A stretch of 64,000 bases of DNA. Source: an uncultured Polaribacter sp. Its GTDB lineage: Bacteria > Bacteroidota > Bacteroidia > Flavobacteriales > Flavobacteriaceae. This document shows, in pieces, positions 51,051 through 59,613 of the stretch. Location: positions 1 through 64,000 of the forward strand of contig CALKEB010000034.1 of NCBI GenBank assembly GCA_938084845.1. The letters are read 5' to 3'. Both the position numbers and the translations under genes were made by a program. A model generated the notes under the pieces. That model was not told the origin of the DNA. It saw nothing but the letters and a program-made list of their open reading frames with translations, and did not search any database. The stretch's first letter is position 1, and each line of letters starts with the position of its first letter.

Positions 51051-52256
51051 GTGAATATTCCCTCAAAAAAAATAATTTTTTATATCGTATCTGTATTTTG
51101 TGTTACGGTTATCACTTTTTTTGCTTTACCGGCACAAGAAAAAAATAATGATTTAGACACCACTACACCTACTGATCCTAAGGTAGAACTTAAAGCAAAA
51201 AATCCAATACAGGTTGAATATTACCCAATTGAAACTACTAAAAAAGTACATCTTAAATTAGATTCTTTATTGCAAAGAATACATAAAAGACATGATTTTC
51301 ATGGAGCTGTATTGGTTGCAAAAAACAATAAAATCGTGTATCAAAACCAAGTTGGTTATGCAGATTTTAGAAAAAGAGCACCACTAGAAGAAACCTCAAT
51401 TTTTCAATTAGCTTCTGTAAGTAAGCAATTTACTGCTGCAGCAATCATGCACTTAAAAGAGCAGGGTAAAATTAAATTATCAGATACTGTAAATCAATAT
51501 TTTCCTAAATTTCCATATAAGCATATTACGATTAAAAATCTATTACAACATACAGCTGGCTTACCAAAATATTTTTGGATTGCAGAGCATGAATGGGAAA
51601 AGGAAAAAGCACCGACAAATATAGATTTAATTAAAGTTTTACCAAGTTCAAAAGCAAGACGTTATTTTAGACCAGGACTAAAATTTGATTATTCAAATAC
51701 AGGTTATTTTGTACTTGCTTCTATTGTGGAGAACGTATCAGGACTTTCTTTTAGTAGTTACTTAAAAGAACATTTCTTTGATCCTTTAGGTATGAAAAAC
51801 ACCTTTGTTTATCGTTTTCAAGTTGATTCGATAAGAAAAAACCAACTTATTGGATATCGCATCTACAGAGGGTGGAGGCATATAAAAATAAGAGGTACTG
51901 TGAATGATGCTATTGTAGGGGATAAAAATGTATACTCAACTACCAAAGATTTATTTAAATGGAGTTATGCATTAAATTCTGGAAAAGTGCTCTCTAAAGA
52001 ATCCGTAAAACAAATGTATACAAGGGGTAAAACAAAATATGGTAGAAAAATACCTTATGGGTTTGGTTTCAGAATTAATAGCGCAAATGAGCAGAAGATT
52101 TATCACTATGGCAAATGGAATGGCTTCAGTACATCATTAACGAATTATTTAGATGATAATTTAGTTGTTATCGTTTTAGAGCATACTTGTTACAATTCTT
52201 TAAAATATATCAATAGAAAAATAAAGAAAATTGTAACAGACTATTTAAATGTTTAA
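51051..52256 (+). CDS. Exported serine hydrolase (class C beta-lactamase/DD-peptidase fold)
   Basis: The 401-residue protein starts at GTG 51051, 9 bases after recG. It has an N-terminal membrane or signal segment (IIFYIVSVFCVTVITFFAL). The active-site serine is in LASVSKQFTAAA (S122, K125), the tyrosine motif is FDYSNTGYF near residue 215, and the third motif is HYGKWNGF. This is the general penicillin-binding/esterase fold; true beta-lactamase activity is not implied. A likely periplasmic peptidase or esterase. Confidence 0.9.
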   Translation: MNIPSKKIIFYIVSVFCVTVITFFALPAQEKNNDLDTTTPTDPKVELKAKNPIQVEYYPIETTKKVHLKLDSLLQRIHKRHDFHGAVLVAKNNKIVYQNQVGYADFRKRAPLEETSIFQLASVSKQFTAAAIMHLKEQGKIKLSDTVNQYFPKFPYKHITIKNLLQHTAGLPKYFWIAEHEWEKEKAPTNIDLIKVLPSSKARRYFRPGLKFDYSNTGYFVLASIVENVSGLSFSSYLKEHFFDPLGMKNTFVYRFQVDSIRKNQLIGYRIYRGWRHIKIRGTVNDAIVGDKNVYSTTKDLFKWSYALNSGKVLSKESVKQMYTRGKTKYGRKIPYGFGFRINSANEQKIYHYGKWNGFSTSLTNYLDDNLVVIVLEHTCYNSLKYINRKIKKIVTDYLNV

Positions 52257-52274
52257 GTTAAAATAGCAGGTTAT

Positions 52275-52311
52275 AAAAAATCCTAAACAACAATTGTGTT
52301 TAGGATTTTTT
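52275..52311. terminator. Bidirectional terminator between the serine hydrolase and pdhC
   Basis: A 15-bp stem (52275-52289 with 52297-52311) including ATCCTAAACA, loop of 7 bases, A and T runs on both sides. Confidence 0.92.
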
Positions 52312-52339
52312 TATGAATACTATAAATGTTTAAAGAAAA

Positions 52340-53977
52340 TTATGCTAACATGGTAACAGGGTTTTCAATAAAAGTTTTTAATGTTTGTAAAAATTGTGCA
52401 CCTACAGCACCATCAACAGTTCTGTGGTCACAAGTTAAGGTTAGTTTCATGGTATTACCAACCACAATTTGCCCCGCTCTTACTACTGGTTTTTCTACAA
52501 TAGCTCCTACTGATAAAATCGCTGAATTAGGTTGGTTGATAATAGAGGTAAAGTTATCTATACCAAACATACCTAGGTTAGAAACGGTAAAAGTACTTCC
52601 TTGCATTTCTGCAGGGCTAATTTTCTTATTTCTTGCTTTTCCAGCAAGGTCTCTAACACTTGCTCCAATTTGTGTTAAGCTCAGTGCATCTGTATGCTTA
52701 ATAACAGGGACAAGCAGTCCATCATCTACAGCAACAGCAACACCAACATGAATATGAGAGTGATATACGGTATGATTATCTGTCCAAGAGGTATTTACTT
52801 GCGGGTGTTTTTGTAAAGCCATAGCGCACGCTTTTACCACCATATCATTAAATGATACTTTAGTATCTGGAATAGCATTTATTGTTTTTCTAGATGCGAT
52901 TGCATTATCCATAGAAACCTCTATATTTAGGCTAAAGTCTGGAGCAGAAAACTTAGAATTTCCTAAAGATTTTGCGATAGCTTTACGCATCTGAGAATTT
53001 TTTACTTCTTCAGATTTTTCTTCCCCAGATAAAGTAATAACAGGACTAGCTGTGGCAGTTGGTGTAGATTCTTTATCTGCTACTTTAGCAGCAGGGGTAT
53101 AATTTTCTACATCTTTTTTAATAATTCTACCATTTTCACCTGAACCTGTTAAAAGCGATAGATCAATTCCCTTGTCTGCAGCGATTTTCTTAGCTAAAGG
53201 AGATGCTAATATTCTACCTCCATTAGAACTTGATACAGCTGTAACAGTACTTTTTTGATTGTTATCCTGTTCAGCGTTATTTTGTTTAGATTCTGACGTT
53301 GTATTTTTTTCTTCTGCAGCAGTCGTTGAAGCAATTATACCACCACTTTCAATAATTGCAGAGACATCTGTTCCTTCAGGACCAATAATTGTTAAAAGAC
53401 TATCTACAGGAGCAGTTTCACCTTCTTGAACACCAATATATAAAATGGTACCCTCATAAAAACACTCAAATTCCATAGTGGCTTTATCGGTTTCTATTTC
53501 AGCTAAAATATCTCCTTCCTCAACTTTGTCTCCAACATTTTTTAACCAACTAGCTACTGTACCATCCGTCATTGTATCACTTAAACGGGGCATAGAGATT
53601 ACATTTACACCACTAGGAATTGCTGAAGCTGTACTTTCTTCTGTAGCAGTTTCAACAACTTCTGACGTTTTATTTTGGTCAGCAGAACTTTCTGATTTAG
53701 TACTATCGCTACCATTTAAAAGTCCAGAAATATCTTCACCTTCATCACCAATAATTGCAAGTAATTTATCTACTGGCGAGGTTTCTCCTTCTTGAATTCC
53801 AATATGTAGTAAAGTTCCTTCATGGAAAGATTCAAATTCCATGGTAGCTTTGTCTGTTTCTATCTCAGCTAGTATGTCTCCTTCTTCAATACGATCTCCA
53901 ACATTTTTTAACCATTGAGCTACGACACCTTCTTCCATGGTGTCACTTAATCTGGGCATGTTTATTACTATAGCCAT
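52340..53977 (-). CDS. pdhC: Pyruvate dehydrogenase E2, dihydrolipoyllysine acetyltransferase
   Basis: Core of the pyruvate dehydrogenase complex, forming acetyl-CoA. The 545-residue protein has two lipoyl domains in tandem (lipoylated K43 and K165, each in ETDKATMEF), an E3-binding domain (about 255-292: ILASPLAKKIAADKGIDLSLL), and a catalytic domain ending in TCDHRTVDGAVGAQFL (H518, D522). Alanine/serine-rich linkers separate the domains. It follows pdhA by 3 bases in one operon. The E1 beta gene is not here. Confidence 0.97.
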   Translation of the reverse strand: MAIVINMPRLSDTMEEGVVAQWLKNVGDRIEEGDILAEIETDKATMEFESFHEGTLLHIGIQEGETSPVDKLLAIIGDEGEDISGLLNGSDSTKSESSADQNKTSEVVETATEESTASAIPSGVNVISMPRLSDTMTDGTVASWLKNVGDKVEEGDILAEIETDKATMEFECFYEGTILYIGVQEGETAPVDSLLTIIGPEGTDVSAIIESGGIIASTTAAEEKNTTSESKQNNAEQDNNQKSTVTAVSSSNGGRILASPLAKKIAADKGIDLSLLTGSGENGRIIKKDVENYTPAAKVADKESTPTATASPVITLSGEEKSEEVKNSQMRKAIAKSLGNSKFSAPDFSLNIEVSMDNAIASRKTINAIPDTKVSFNDMVVKACAMALQKHPQVNTSWTDNHTVYHSHIHVGVAVAVDDGLLVPVIKHTDALSLTQIGASVRDLAGKARNKKISPAEMQGSTFTVSNLGMFGIDNFTSIINQPNSAILSVGAIVEKPVVRAGQIVVGNTMKLTLTCDHRTVDGAVGAQFLQTLKTFIENPVTMLA

Positions 53978-53980
53978 AAT

Positions 53981-54970
53981 TTAACTTATAAAAGGATAAT
54001 CTTCTTGTTCATATACTATATCATAAAGTTGTTTGGTGTCTGGATATGGAGAATCCTCAGCAAATTGCTCACATTCTTTAACCATTGCTTTCACCTCTTT
54101 GTCTATAGCGGTTATTTCTTCTTCAGTAGCGTATTCTTTTTCAAAAATAACTTCTTTTACTTGGGTAATTGGATCTATTTTTTTGTATTCTTCAACCTCA
54201 TCTTTTGTTCTATAATGCTGCGCATCAGACATAGAGTGTCCTCTATACCTATAGGTTTTCATTTCTAAGAAAGTAGGCCCATCTCCTCTTCGTGCTCTTT
54301 GTAATGCTTCATCTATTGCCTCAGCTACTTTTATAGGGTTCATTGCATCTACTGGGCCACAAGGCATTTCGTATCCTAAACCTAACTTCCAAATATCTGT
54401 ATGGTTGGCAGTTCTTTCTACAGAAGTACCCATAGCGTACCCATTATTTTCACAAATAAAAATTACAGGCAATTTCCATAGCATAGCTAAGTTAAAAGCT
54501 TCGTGAAGAGAACCTTGTCTTGCAGCACCATCACCAAAACAAGTTAAAGTTACCCCATCACTTCCTTTGTATTTATCTGCGAATGCAATACCTGCTCCAA
54601 GCGGAATTTGACCTCCAACAATACCATGTCCTCCATAAAAACCAAATTCTTTAGAGAATATGTGCATAGAACCACCCATACCTTTAGAGGTACCTGTAGC
54701 TTTCCCATACAATTCTGCCATTACTTTTTTAGGATCTTCTCCCATACCAATAGGTTGTACATGATTTCTATATGCAGTTATCATTTTATCTTTAGATAAA
54801 TCCATTGCATGTAAAGCACCTGCTAAGATGGCTTCTTGACCATTGTATAAGTGTAAAAAACCCCTTACTTTTTGTTGAATGTAAACTGAAGCTAATTTGT
54901 CTTCAAATTTACGCCAGAAAAGCATGTTTTTATACCAATCTAAATACGTTTCTTTGGTAATTTTTTTCAT
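53981..54970 (-). CDS. pdhA: Pyruvate dehydrogenase E1 component alpha subunit
   Basis: Thiamine-diphosphate dependent decarboxylase subunit. The 329-residue protein has NGQEAILAGALHAM, SMHIFSKEFGFYGGHGIVGGQ, the TPP-binding GDGAARQGSLHEAFNLAMLWKLPVIFICENN motif and the phosphorylation-loop-like YRYRGHSMSDAQHYRT. It should pair with an E1 beta subunit encoded elsewhere. First gene of the pdhA-pdhC operon, with a -7 box at 55027. Confidence 0.97.
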   Translation of the reverse strand: MKKITKETYLDWYKNMLFWRKFEDKLASVYIQQKVRGFLHLYNGQEAILAGALHAMDLSKDKMITAYRNHVQPIGMGEDPKKVMAELYGKATGTSKGMGGSMHIFSKEFGFYGGHGIVGGQIPLGAGIAFADKYKGSDGVTLTCFGDGAARQGSLHEAFNLAMLWKLPVIFICENNGYAMGTSVERTANHTDIWKLGLGYEMPCGPVDAMNPIKVAEAIDEALQRARRGDGPTFLEMKTYRYRGHSMSDAQHYRTKDEVEEYKKIDPITQVKEVIFEKEYATEEEITAIDKEVKAMVKECEQFAEDSPYPDTKQLYDIVYEQEDYPFIS

Positions 54971-55026
54971 TCGTTGAATTGTTGTTTTATTTTTTGTAAC
55001 AATAGATATTCGTATATCACGAAATA

Positions 55027-55034
55027 CAAAAATA
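55027..55034 (-). promoter_or_regulatory. TAnnTTTG -7 promoter box for pdhA-pdhC
   Basis: Leftward TATTTTTG, 56 bases before the ATG at 54970. Confidence 0.55.
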
Positions 55035-55099
55035 GGGCATTTACAAAGAATAAAAAAACAAGATTATTTTTTTTCAGCGCAAACGATTTCGACAACTTA

Positions 55100-55774
55100 T
55101 TACTGCTTCGTTTTTGTAATGAGAAGTGTGGCTTTAGCACCAGTTGCTAAGTTCCATTCATTTGAAGAAATTAAAGCTCCTGCATCATTAAAAACTTTAA
55201 ATGCTGCAGTGTTAGGCCCAGAAGTCCCTTGGTTTAGTGCTTCTATCACAATTTTATTGATACCAACATCTAGTGGAATGTTGAATTTCTGATAATTTTC
55301 TCTTAAAGTTATATTATATACTACAGGAATATCATTAATATAAATTGTGACTCTATCTCCGTCTGGATACTGATAATCTCTACAGATGATATTTACACTT
55401 TTGCCCTCTGTTCTAAAACTTCCTAAATCTTGATCTATTTTAGGAATAATATATTGGCCGTTTATTTTTTTAAAAGACTTTAAAAAACGTTGTTCATTTA
55501 GTTTGGCCTTAGTAAGAATCTCTTTAGCATCTACATTGTTTTTTTTTCGTTCTTTTTCTAATTTTTCTCTTTCTTTAGAATAAGCCCTTTCAAAACCATC
55601 TACACCATTCAGTTCAATAGAATTTGGTTTTTTAGCTAATTTGGCATTTTTTAAAACAATGGCCTTTGTTTTTCCTTTTTTAGAGGTACCCTTGTTATTG
55701 TCTAACTGAGCAAAAGAGCTGCTAGAAAGACAAAGAAGAAAAAGAACAAAGAAAAAATGTAAATAAAACCTCAT
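55100..55774 (-). CDS. Secreted protein of unknown function
   Basis: From the ATG at 55774 (MRFYLHFFFVLFLLCLSSSSFAQ) the product is 224 residues with a clear signal peptide. A lysine-rich helical region (about 25-100) leads to a C-terminal beta-sandwich-like part: RTEGKSVNIICRDYQYPDGDRVTIYINDIPVV, FNIPLDVGINKIVIEALNQGTSGPNTAAF. I recognise it as a conserved flavobacterial exported protein, without known function. The upstream start at 55792 would add six unrelated residues before the signal. Confidence 0.8.
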   Translation of the reverse strand: MRFYLHFFFVLFLLCLSSSSFAQLDNNKGTSKKGKTKAIVLKNAKLAKKPNSIELNGVDGFERAYSKEREKLEKERKKNNVDAKEILTKAKLNEQRFLKSFKKINGQYIIPKIDQDLGSFRTEGKSVNIICRDYQYPDGDRVTIYINDIPVVYNITLRENYQKFNIPLDVGINKIVIEALNQGTSGPNTAAFKVFNDAGALISSNEWNLATGAKATLLITKTKQ

Positions 55775-55842
55775 AAAATTGAATTCTAACACAAAGGTAA
55801 TGCTGTGTAACCGCTAATTATGTTTCGAATTTGTTAAAATTA

Positions 55843-56511
55843 TTATTCAATATCAAAATCGAAGTAAATTGTTGTAAAAGGTTCTTTTTTTAGCGTAAAA
55901 TGCCACCATTCATTGGCATAAGGAATAAAGTTTTCTTTCAACATTACAGTACGCAACAACATTCTGTTTTTTTGTTGTGTATTGGTTAAGTTCTTATAAA
56001 AAGGATGAGATGCTTTACCAAAATAATCATAAGCACTCCCCATATCTAATTCTTTCCCATTTTCTAAATTTATAATTGTTAAATCTATAGTACTTCCTCT
56101 AGTATGACCAGATTTATAAGCAATATACCCTTGCTTAAAGAGTTCAGATTTTAAAACATTTGGGTAAAAATGTTTTTTCATAAGGGTGTCATTTATTTCT
56201 TTTGCCCATCGAACAAAATGATCAACTGCTTTTTGTGGTCTATAGGCATCAAATATTTTTAAACTTAATCCTTTTAAACTCAGTTTTGATTGCACTTTTT
56301 TTAAGGCTAAAGCTGTTTTGTAGGTAGTGATAACTTTGTTTCTCTTATACCCATCAATAGGTTTTCCAATAAAGTTATTGTTTGATAAATACCTTAATTC
56401 TTTTTGAATTGAACTGTCTACACTTGACAAATACACAAAACCTTCTGGTAACTTTTGACAAAAACAGTTCACAGAAAGTACTAAAAATAAAAGCCAAGAT
56501 TTTTTAATCAT
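55843..56511 (-). CDS. M15-family D-Ala-D-Ala dipeptidase (VanX/DdpX-like)
   Basis: The 222-residue protein has a signal peptide (MIKKSWLLFLVLSVNCFCQ). The zinc site is SGHTRGSTID (H136, D143) and EWWHF (E201, H204), with R91 in DAYRPQKAV binding the substrate carboxylate. This is the VanX/DdpX catalytic set, so it should hydrolyse D-Ala-D-Ala in the periplasm, probably for wall-peptide recycling. There are no van genes nearby and no sign of glycopeptide resistance. Confidence 0.92.
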   Translation of the reverse strand: MIKKSWLLFLVLSVNCFCQKLPEGFVYLSSVDSSIQKELRYLSNNNFIGKPIDGYKRNKVITTYKTALALKKVQSKLSLKGLSLKIFDAYRPQKAVDHFVRWAKEINDTLMKKHFYPNVLKSELFKQGYIAYKSGHTRGSTIDLTIINLENGKELDMGSAYDYFGKASHPFYKNLTNTQQKNRMLLRTVMLKENFIPYANEWWHFTLKKEPFTTIYFDFDIE

Positions 56512-56574
56512 GATGTAAATTTATTAAAATAACTTCATTAAAAACATGACAATTAGTAGAGAGTGTTTTTTCGG

Positions 56575-58428
56575 TTATCTTCTATTAAGGTAATCTTCGT
56601 AGGCATCTTGTGTTATGGCTTTGCCCAATGAATCTAATTTATTTAAATTTCCTTTGCTGTAAATAGTTTCTTTTTTTATATAATCATATATATAGACTCT
56701 ATTTTTAGTTAAGATACCAAAGCCTTTATTGTACGAATAATATGCATATTGATTCTCTGAACGATTGAAAAGATTTTTTCCAAAAATAAATTTACTTTTA
56801 TCTCCTTTTAATAGGTCTAATAATGTGTACGAAAAGTCTACCTGACTCGCAATTTCATCTACTTGTTTAATGTTAGCATTAATAGCACCTCCAAGCCATA
56901 ACATTGGGATTTGGAATTTTATTGGCGCAAAATAAAGACCTTCATGTTTTGGAGAACTATGTCCATGATCGGCCATAATAACAATGAGTGTGTTTTTATA
57001 CCATTCTTGTGTTTTTGCAAAAGCTATAAAATCGCCAATTACGCTATCAGTATAATAATGAGAACTTCGATAAAGATTATCAGCACTATTTTTTCCGAAC
57101 CTATATTTTCCTTTTATTTCAAAAGGTTCATGACTAGATAATGTAAGTGCAATTTTAAAAAAGGGTTTATTTTGTTCTTTGGTAAGGTCTTTAGCAAATT
57201 TTTTCATAAAAACATCATCATAAGCACCCCATTTAGAGTTCCAGTCTTTACGATCAAAAGAACTACCATCTACAAATTTAGTAACTCCTGCATTTAGCAA
57301 ATAGGTATTCATATTACCAAAATTTAAATCGCCACCATAATAGAAAGAACTGGTATACCCTAGTTTATTCATTTCTTTAGGAAGCATGGGTAACGTTCTC
57401 GCTTTGCTAGGTACTTTAATTATTTTTCTAGCGGGTTGTGGGTAATATCCACTTAATATTGCTGGAATTCCTTTATCTGTTCGGTCTCCATTTGAGTAAA
57501 AGTTAGTAAATAAAATTCCCTCTTTGGATAATCTATTTAAATTTGGTGTTACCCCATTTTCACCCCCTAAACTCCCAACTACTTTTGCAGACAAACTTTC
57601 CCAAATAATTAAAATTACATTTGGTTTGTTTACTTTTAAAACACTATCATAATCAGATTGTAAAAGAGGGGTTTTATTTTCTTTGATAAGCCGTTTGGCT
57701 TTTTCTTTAGTAAAAATTTTATAAGGATTGGTTTTACTTGATTTTTGACTTATAGTTTGTCCAAAATTCCATACATGATTTAAGCTAGCGTGGTTTGCAA
57801 ACATGTTAGAAGAAAAATACACATTACTTTGATTTATAGGAATTGTTTGTAACCCACCTCTCATTGGAATGATTAACAATGCTATTGTAAAAAGACCTAT
57901 AAAAATTTCTGATGGATGCCCTTTTTTCACTTTTATTTTAAAATGGGCATTTAGCTTTTGATATCGATAACAAAAAACAAAAGAAGTAAGAATCCAAAAA
58001 AATCCACCCACTAAAAGTTGACTTTTAGAGGCAGAGGAGACCATTAATTCAGGAGTATTTAAATAATCCAATAAAGAAGCATCTAGCCTTATGCCCCAAG
58101 CAGCATACAAACCTGCATCTATAAATAGGAGTAGACTTATACTTACAATAGCAAAATAGGTATAGTACTTAATAGCGTGTATTATACTTTTATGGTTTGT
58201 AAAGATTGAAAAAAGTAACAGGGTAAAAGGTAAAACACAAAGATATGCAGTAAAGGAGGCATCTAGCTGAAAACCGTATAAGAAAGTCTTTACAATAGTA
58301 ACACCCTCTAGTGCTTGTGTCTTGTTAAAATAATAGGTTAAAAAAATAACTCTAGCTACAAAAAAATAAATGACCCAAAATATAAAATACCTTAGGCTAA
58401 ATAATGCTCTATTTATGACTGTTTTCAT
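56575..58428 (-). CDS. LtaS-type sulfatase-fold transferase (membrane)
   Basis: The 617-residue protein has five N-terminal membrane helices (within 1-210) and a large extracytoplasmic sulfatase/alkaline-phosphatase-fold domain. The metal/nucleophile site is NVILIIWESLSAKVVG and NGDRTDKGIPAILSGYYPQP (Thr nucleophile), and MADHGHSS closes the metal site. In Gram-negative bacteria such proteins usually move phosphoglycerol or phosphoethanolamine onto glycans or lipids rather than making teichoic acid. The substrate is not known. It abuts tsaD by one base. Confidence 0.93.
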   Translation of the reverse strand: MKTVINRALFSLRYFIFWVIYFFVARVIFLTYYFNKTQALEGVTIVKTFLYGFQLDASFTAYLCVLPFTLLLFSIFTNHKSIIHAIKYYTYFAIVSISLLLFIDAGLYAAWGIRLDASLLDYLNTPELMVSSASKSQLLVGGFFWILTSFVFCYRYQKLNAHFKIKVKKGHPSEIFIGLFTIALLIIPMRGGLQTIPINQSNVYFSSNMFANHASLNHVWNFGQTISQKSSKTNPYKIFTKEKAKRLIKENKTPLLQSDYDSVLKVNKPNVILIIWESLSAKVVGSLGGENGVTPNLNRLSKEGILFTNFYSNGDRTDKGIPAILSGYYPQPARKIIKVPSKARTLPMLPKEMNKLGYTSSFYYGGDLNFGNMNTYLLNAGVTKFVDGSSFDRKDWNSKWGAYDDVFMKKFAKDLTKEQNKPFFKIALTLSSHEPFEIKGKYRFGKNSADNLYRSSHYYTDSVIGDFIAFAKTQEWYKNTLIVIMADHGHSSPKHEGLYFAPIKFQIPMLWLGGAINANIKQVDEIASQVDFSYTLLDLLKGDKSKFIFGKNLFNRSENQYAYYSYNKGFGILTKNRVYIYDYIKKETIYSKGNLNKLDSLGKAITQDAYEDYLNRR

Positions 58429-58429
58429 A

Positions 58430-59458
58430 CTATTTATCAGTTACTTTTAAGCGAGCTTTTGCTGTAACAGATAAATCTGAAAAGCTTTTTTTAATATATT
58501 TAAAATAGCCACTTATGCCAATCATAGCAGCATTATCTGTTGTGTATTCAAACTTTGGAATGTAGGTAGACCAGCCAAAATGTTTCTCGACTAAAATTAA
58601 TCTTTTTCTTATTTCTGAATTTGCAGATACACCCCCAGCAATTGCAATTTGCGTTATGCCTGTTTGTTGGACTGTATTTTTAAGTTTATCCATTAAAATT
58701 TCTACGATGGTATGTTGAATAGATGCACAAATGTCGTTTAAGTTTTCCTGAATAAAATTTGGATTTATTCGTTCTTGTTTCTGAATAAAATAAAGAATTC
58801 CAGTTTTTAAACCACTAAAGCTAAACTCTAAATCTCCTACCTTTGGTTTTGTAAAAGAATACGCTTTAGGGTTGCCTAACTGAGCGTACTTATCGATTAA
58901 AGGACCTCCAGGATAAGGTAGTCCTAGTATTTTTGCAGATTTGTCAAAAGCCTCTCCAACTGCATCATCAATAGTTTCCCCTAAAACGGTCATATCAAAG
59001 TAGTCGTTTACTTTTACAATTTGCGTGTGTCCACCACTAATGGTTAAGCAAATGAATGGGAAACTTGGTTTTTTTGAAGAACTATCTTCTATAAAATGAG
59101 CTAAAATATGTGCTTGCATGTGGTTTATAGCCAACAGAGGTATTTGTAACCCCATTGCTAAAGACTTTGCAAAAGAAGTACCTACTAATAATGAGCCCAT
59201 TAACCCTGGGCCATTGGTAAAAGCAATTGCAGACAATTCTTCTTTACCAATTTTAGCCTCTTTAAGTGCTTGTTGTACTACAGGAACTATGTTTTGTTGG
59301 TGTGCTCTAGATGCTAACTCTGGAACAACACCTCCATATTTAGCATGAACGTCTTGGTTGGCAATAACATTACTTAACACTTTAGTATTGCACATTACAG
59401 AAGCACTAGTGTCGTCACAAGATGATTCTATTGCTAATATGTAAACAGGTTTGTTCAT
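58430..59458 (-). CDS. tsaD: tRNA N6-threonylcarbamoyladenosine transferase, TsaD
   Basis: Final catalytic subunit of t6A37 synthesis on tRNAs reading ANN codons. The 342-residue ASKHA-fold protein has ILAIESSCDDTSASV, the metal-binding INHMQAHILAH (H113, H117), LTISGGHTQI, and SFSGLKTG. Length is normal. It is divergent from tamB, a pairing common in Bacteroidota, and is the first gene before the LtaS-type gene. Confidence 0.97.
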   Translation of the reverse strand: MNKPVYILAIESSCDDTSASVMCNTKVLSNVIANQDVHAKYGGVVPELASRAHQQNIVPVVQQALKEAKIGKEELSAIAFTNGPGLMGSLLVGTSFAKSLAMGLQIPLLAINHMQAHILAHFIEDSSSKKPSFPFICLTISGGHTQIVKVNDYFDMTVLGETIDDAVGEAFDKSAKILGLPYPGGPLIDKYAQLGNPKAYSFTKPKVGDLEFSFSGLKTGILYFIQKQERINPNFIQENLNDICASIQHTIVEILMDKLKNTVQQTGITQIAIAGGVSANSEIRKRLILVEKHFGWSTYIPKFEYTTDNAAMIGISGYFKYIKKSFSDLSVTAKARLKVTDK

Positions 59459-59481
59459 TTTAAATTAAAGTTAAGCCATCG

Positions 59482-59489
59482 CAAAATTA
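59482..59489 (-). promoter_or_regulatory. TAnnTTTG -7 promoter box for tsaD
   Basis: Leftward TAATTTTG, 23 bases before the ATG at 59458. Confidence 0.6.
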
Positions 59490-59541
59490 AGTATAATTTT
59501 AAGGATGCTTTATTTTTAAGAATAGAAATTTAATTCTTTGT

Positions 59542-59549
59542 TAAATTTG
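59542..59549 (+). promoter_or_regulatory. TAnnTTTG -7 box for tamB
   Basis: TAAATTTG, divergent from the tsaD box. It would give a leader of about 60 bases to the proposed tamB start at 59614. Confidence 0.5.
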
Positions 59550-59613
59550 CACGTTATTTGTATTATGGAGTGGTATTAAGGATAAATTTCAGAATTTTTA
59601 AAACTAAAAGATT

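Noticed and set aside
55843-56511. Vancomycin-resistance vanX
   Set aside because: Catalytic residues match, but there is no vanH, vanA or regulator nearby, and secreted VanX-like dipeptidases are common in Gram-negative bacteria.
59565-59579. ATG at 59565 as the tamB start
   Set aside because: It is in another frame and meets TAA after four codons.
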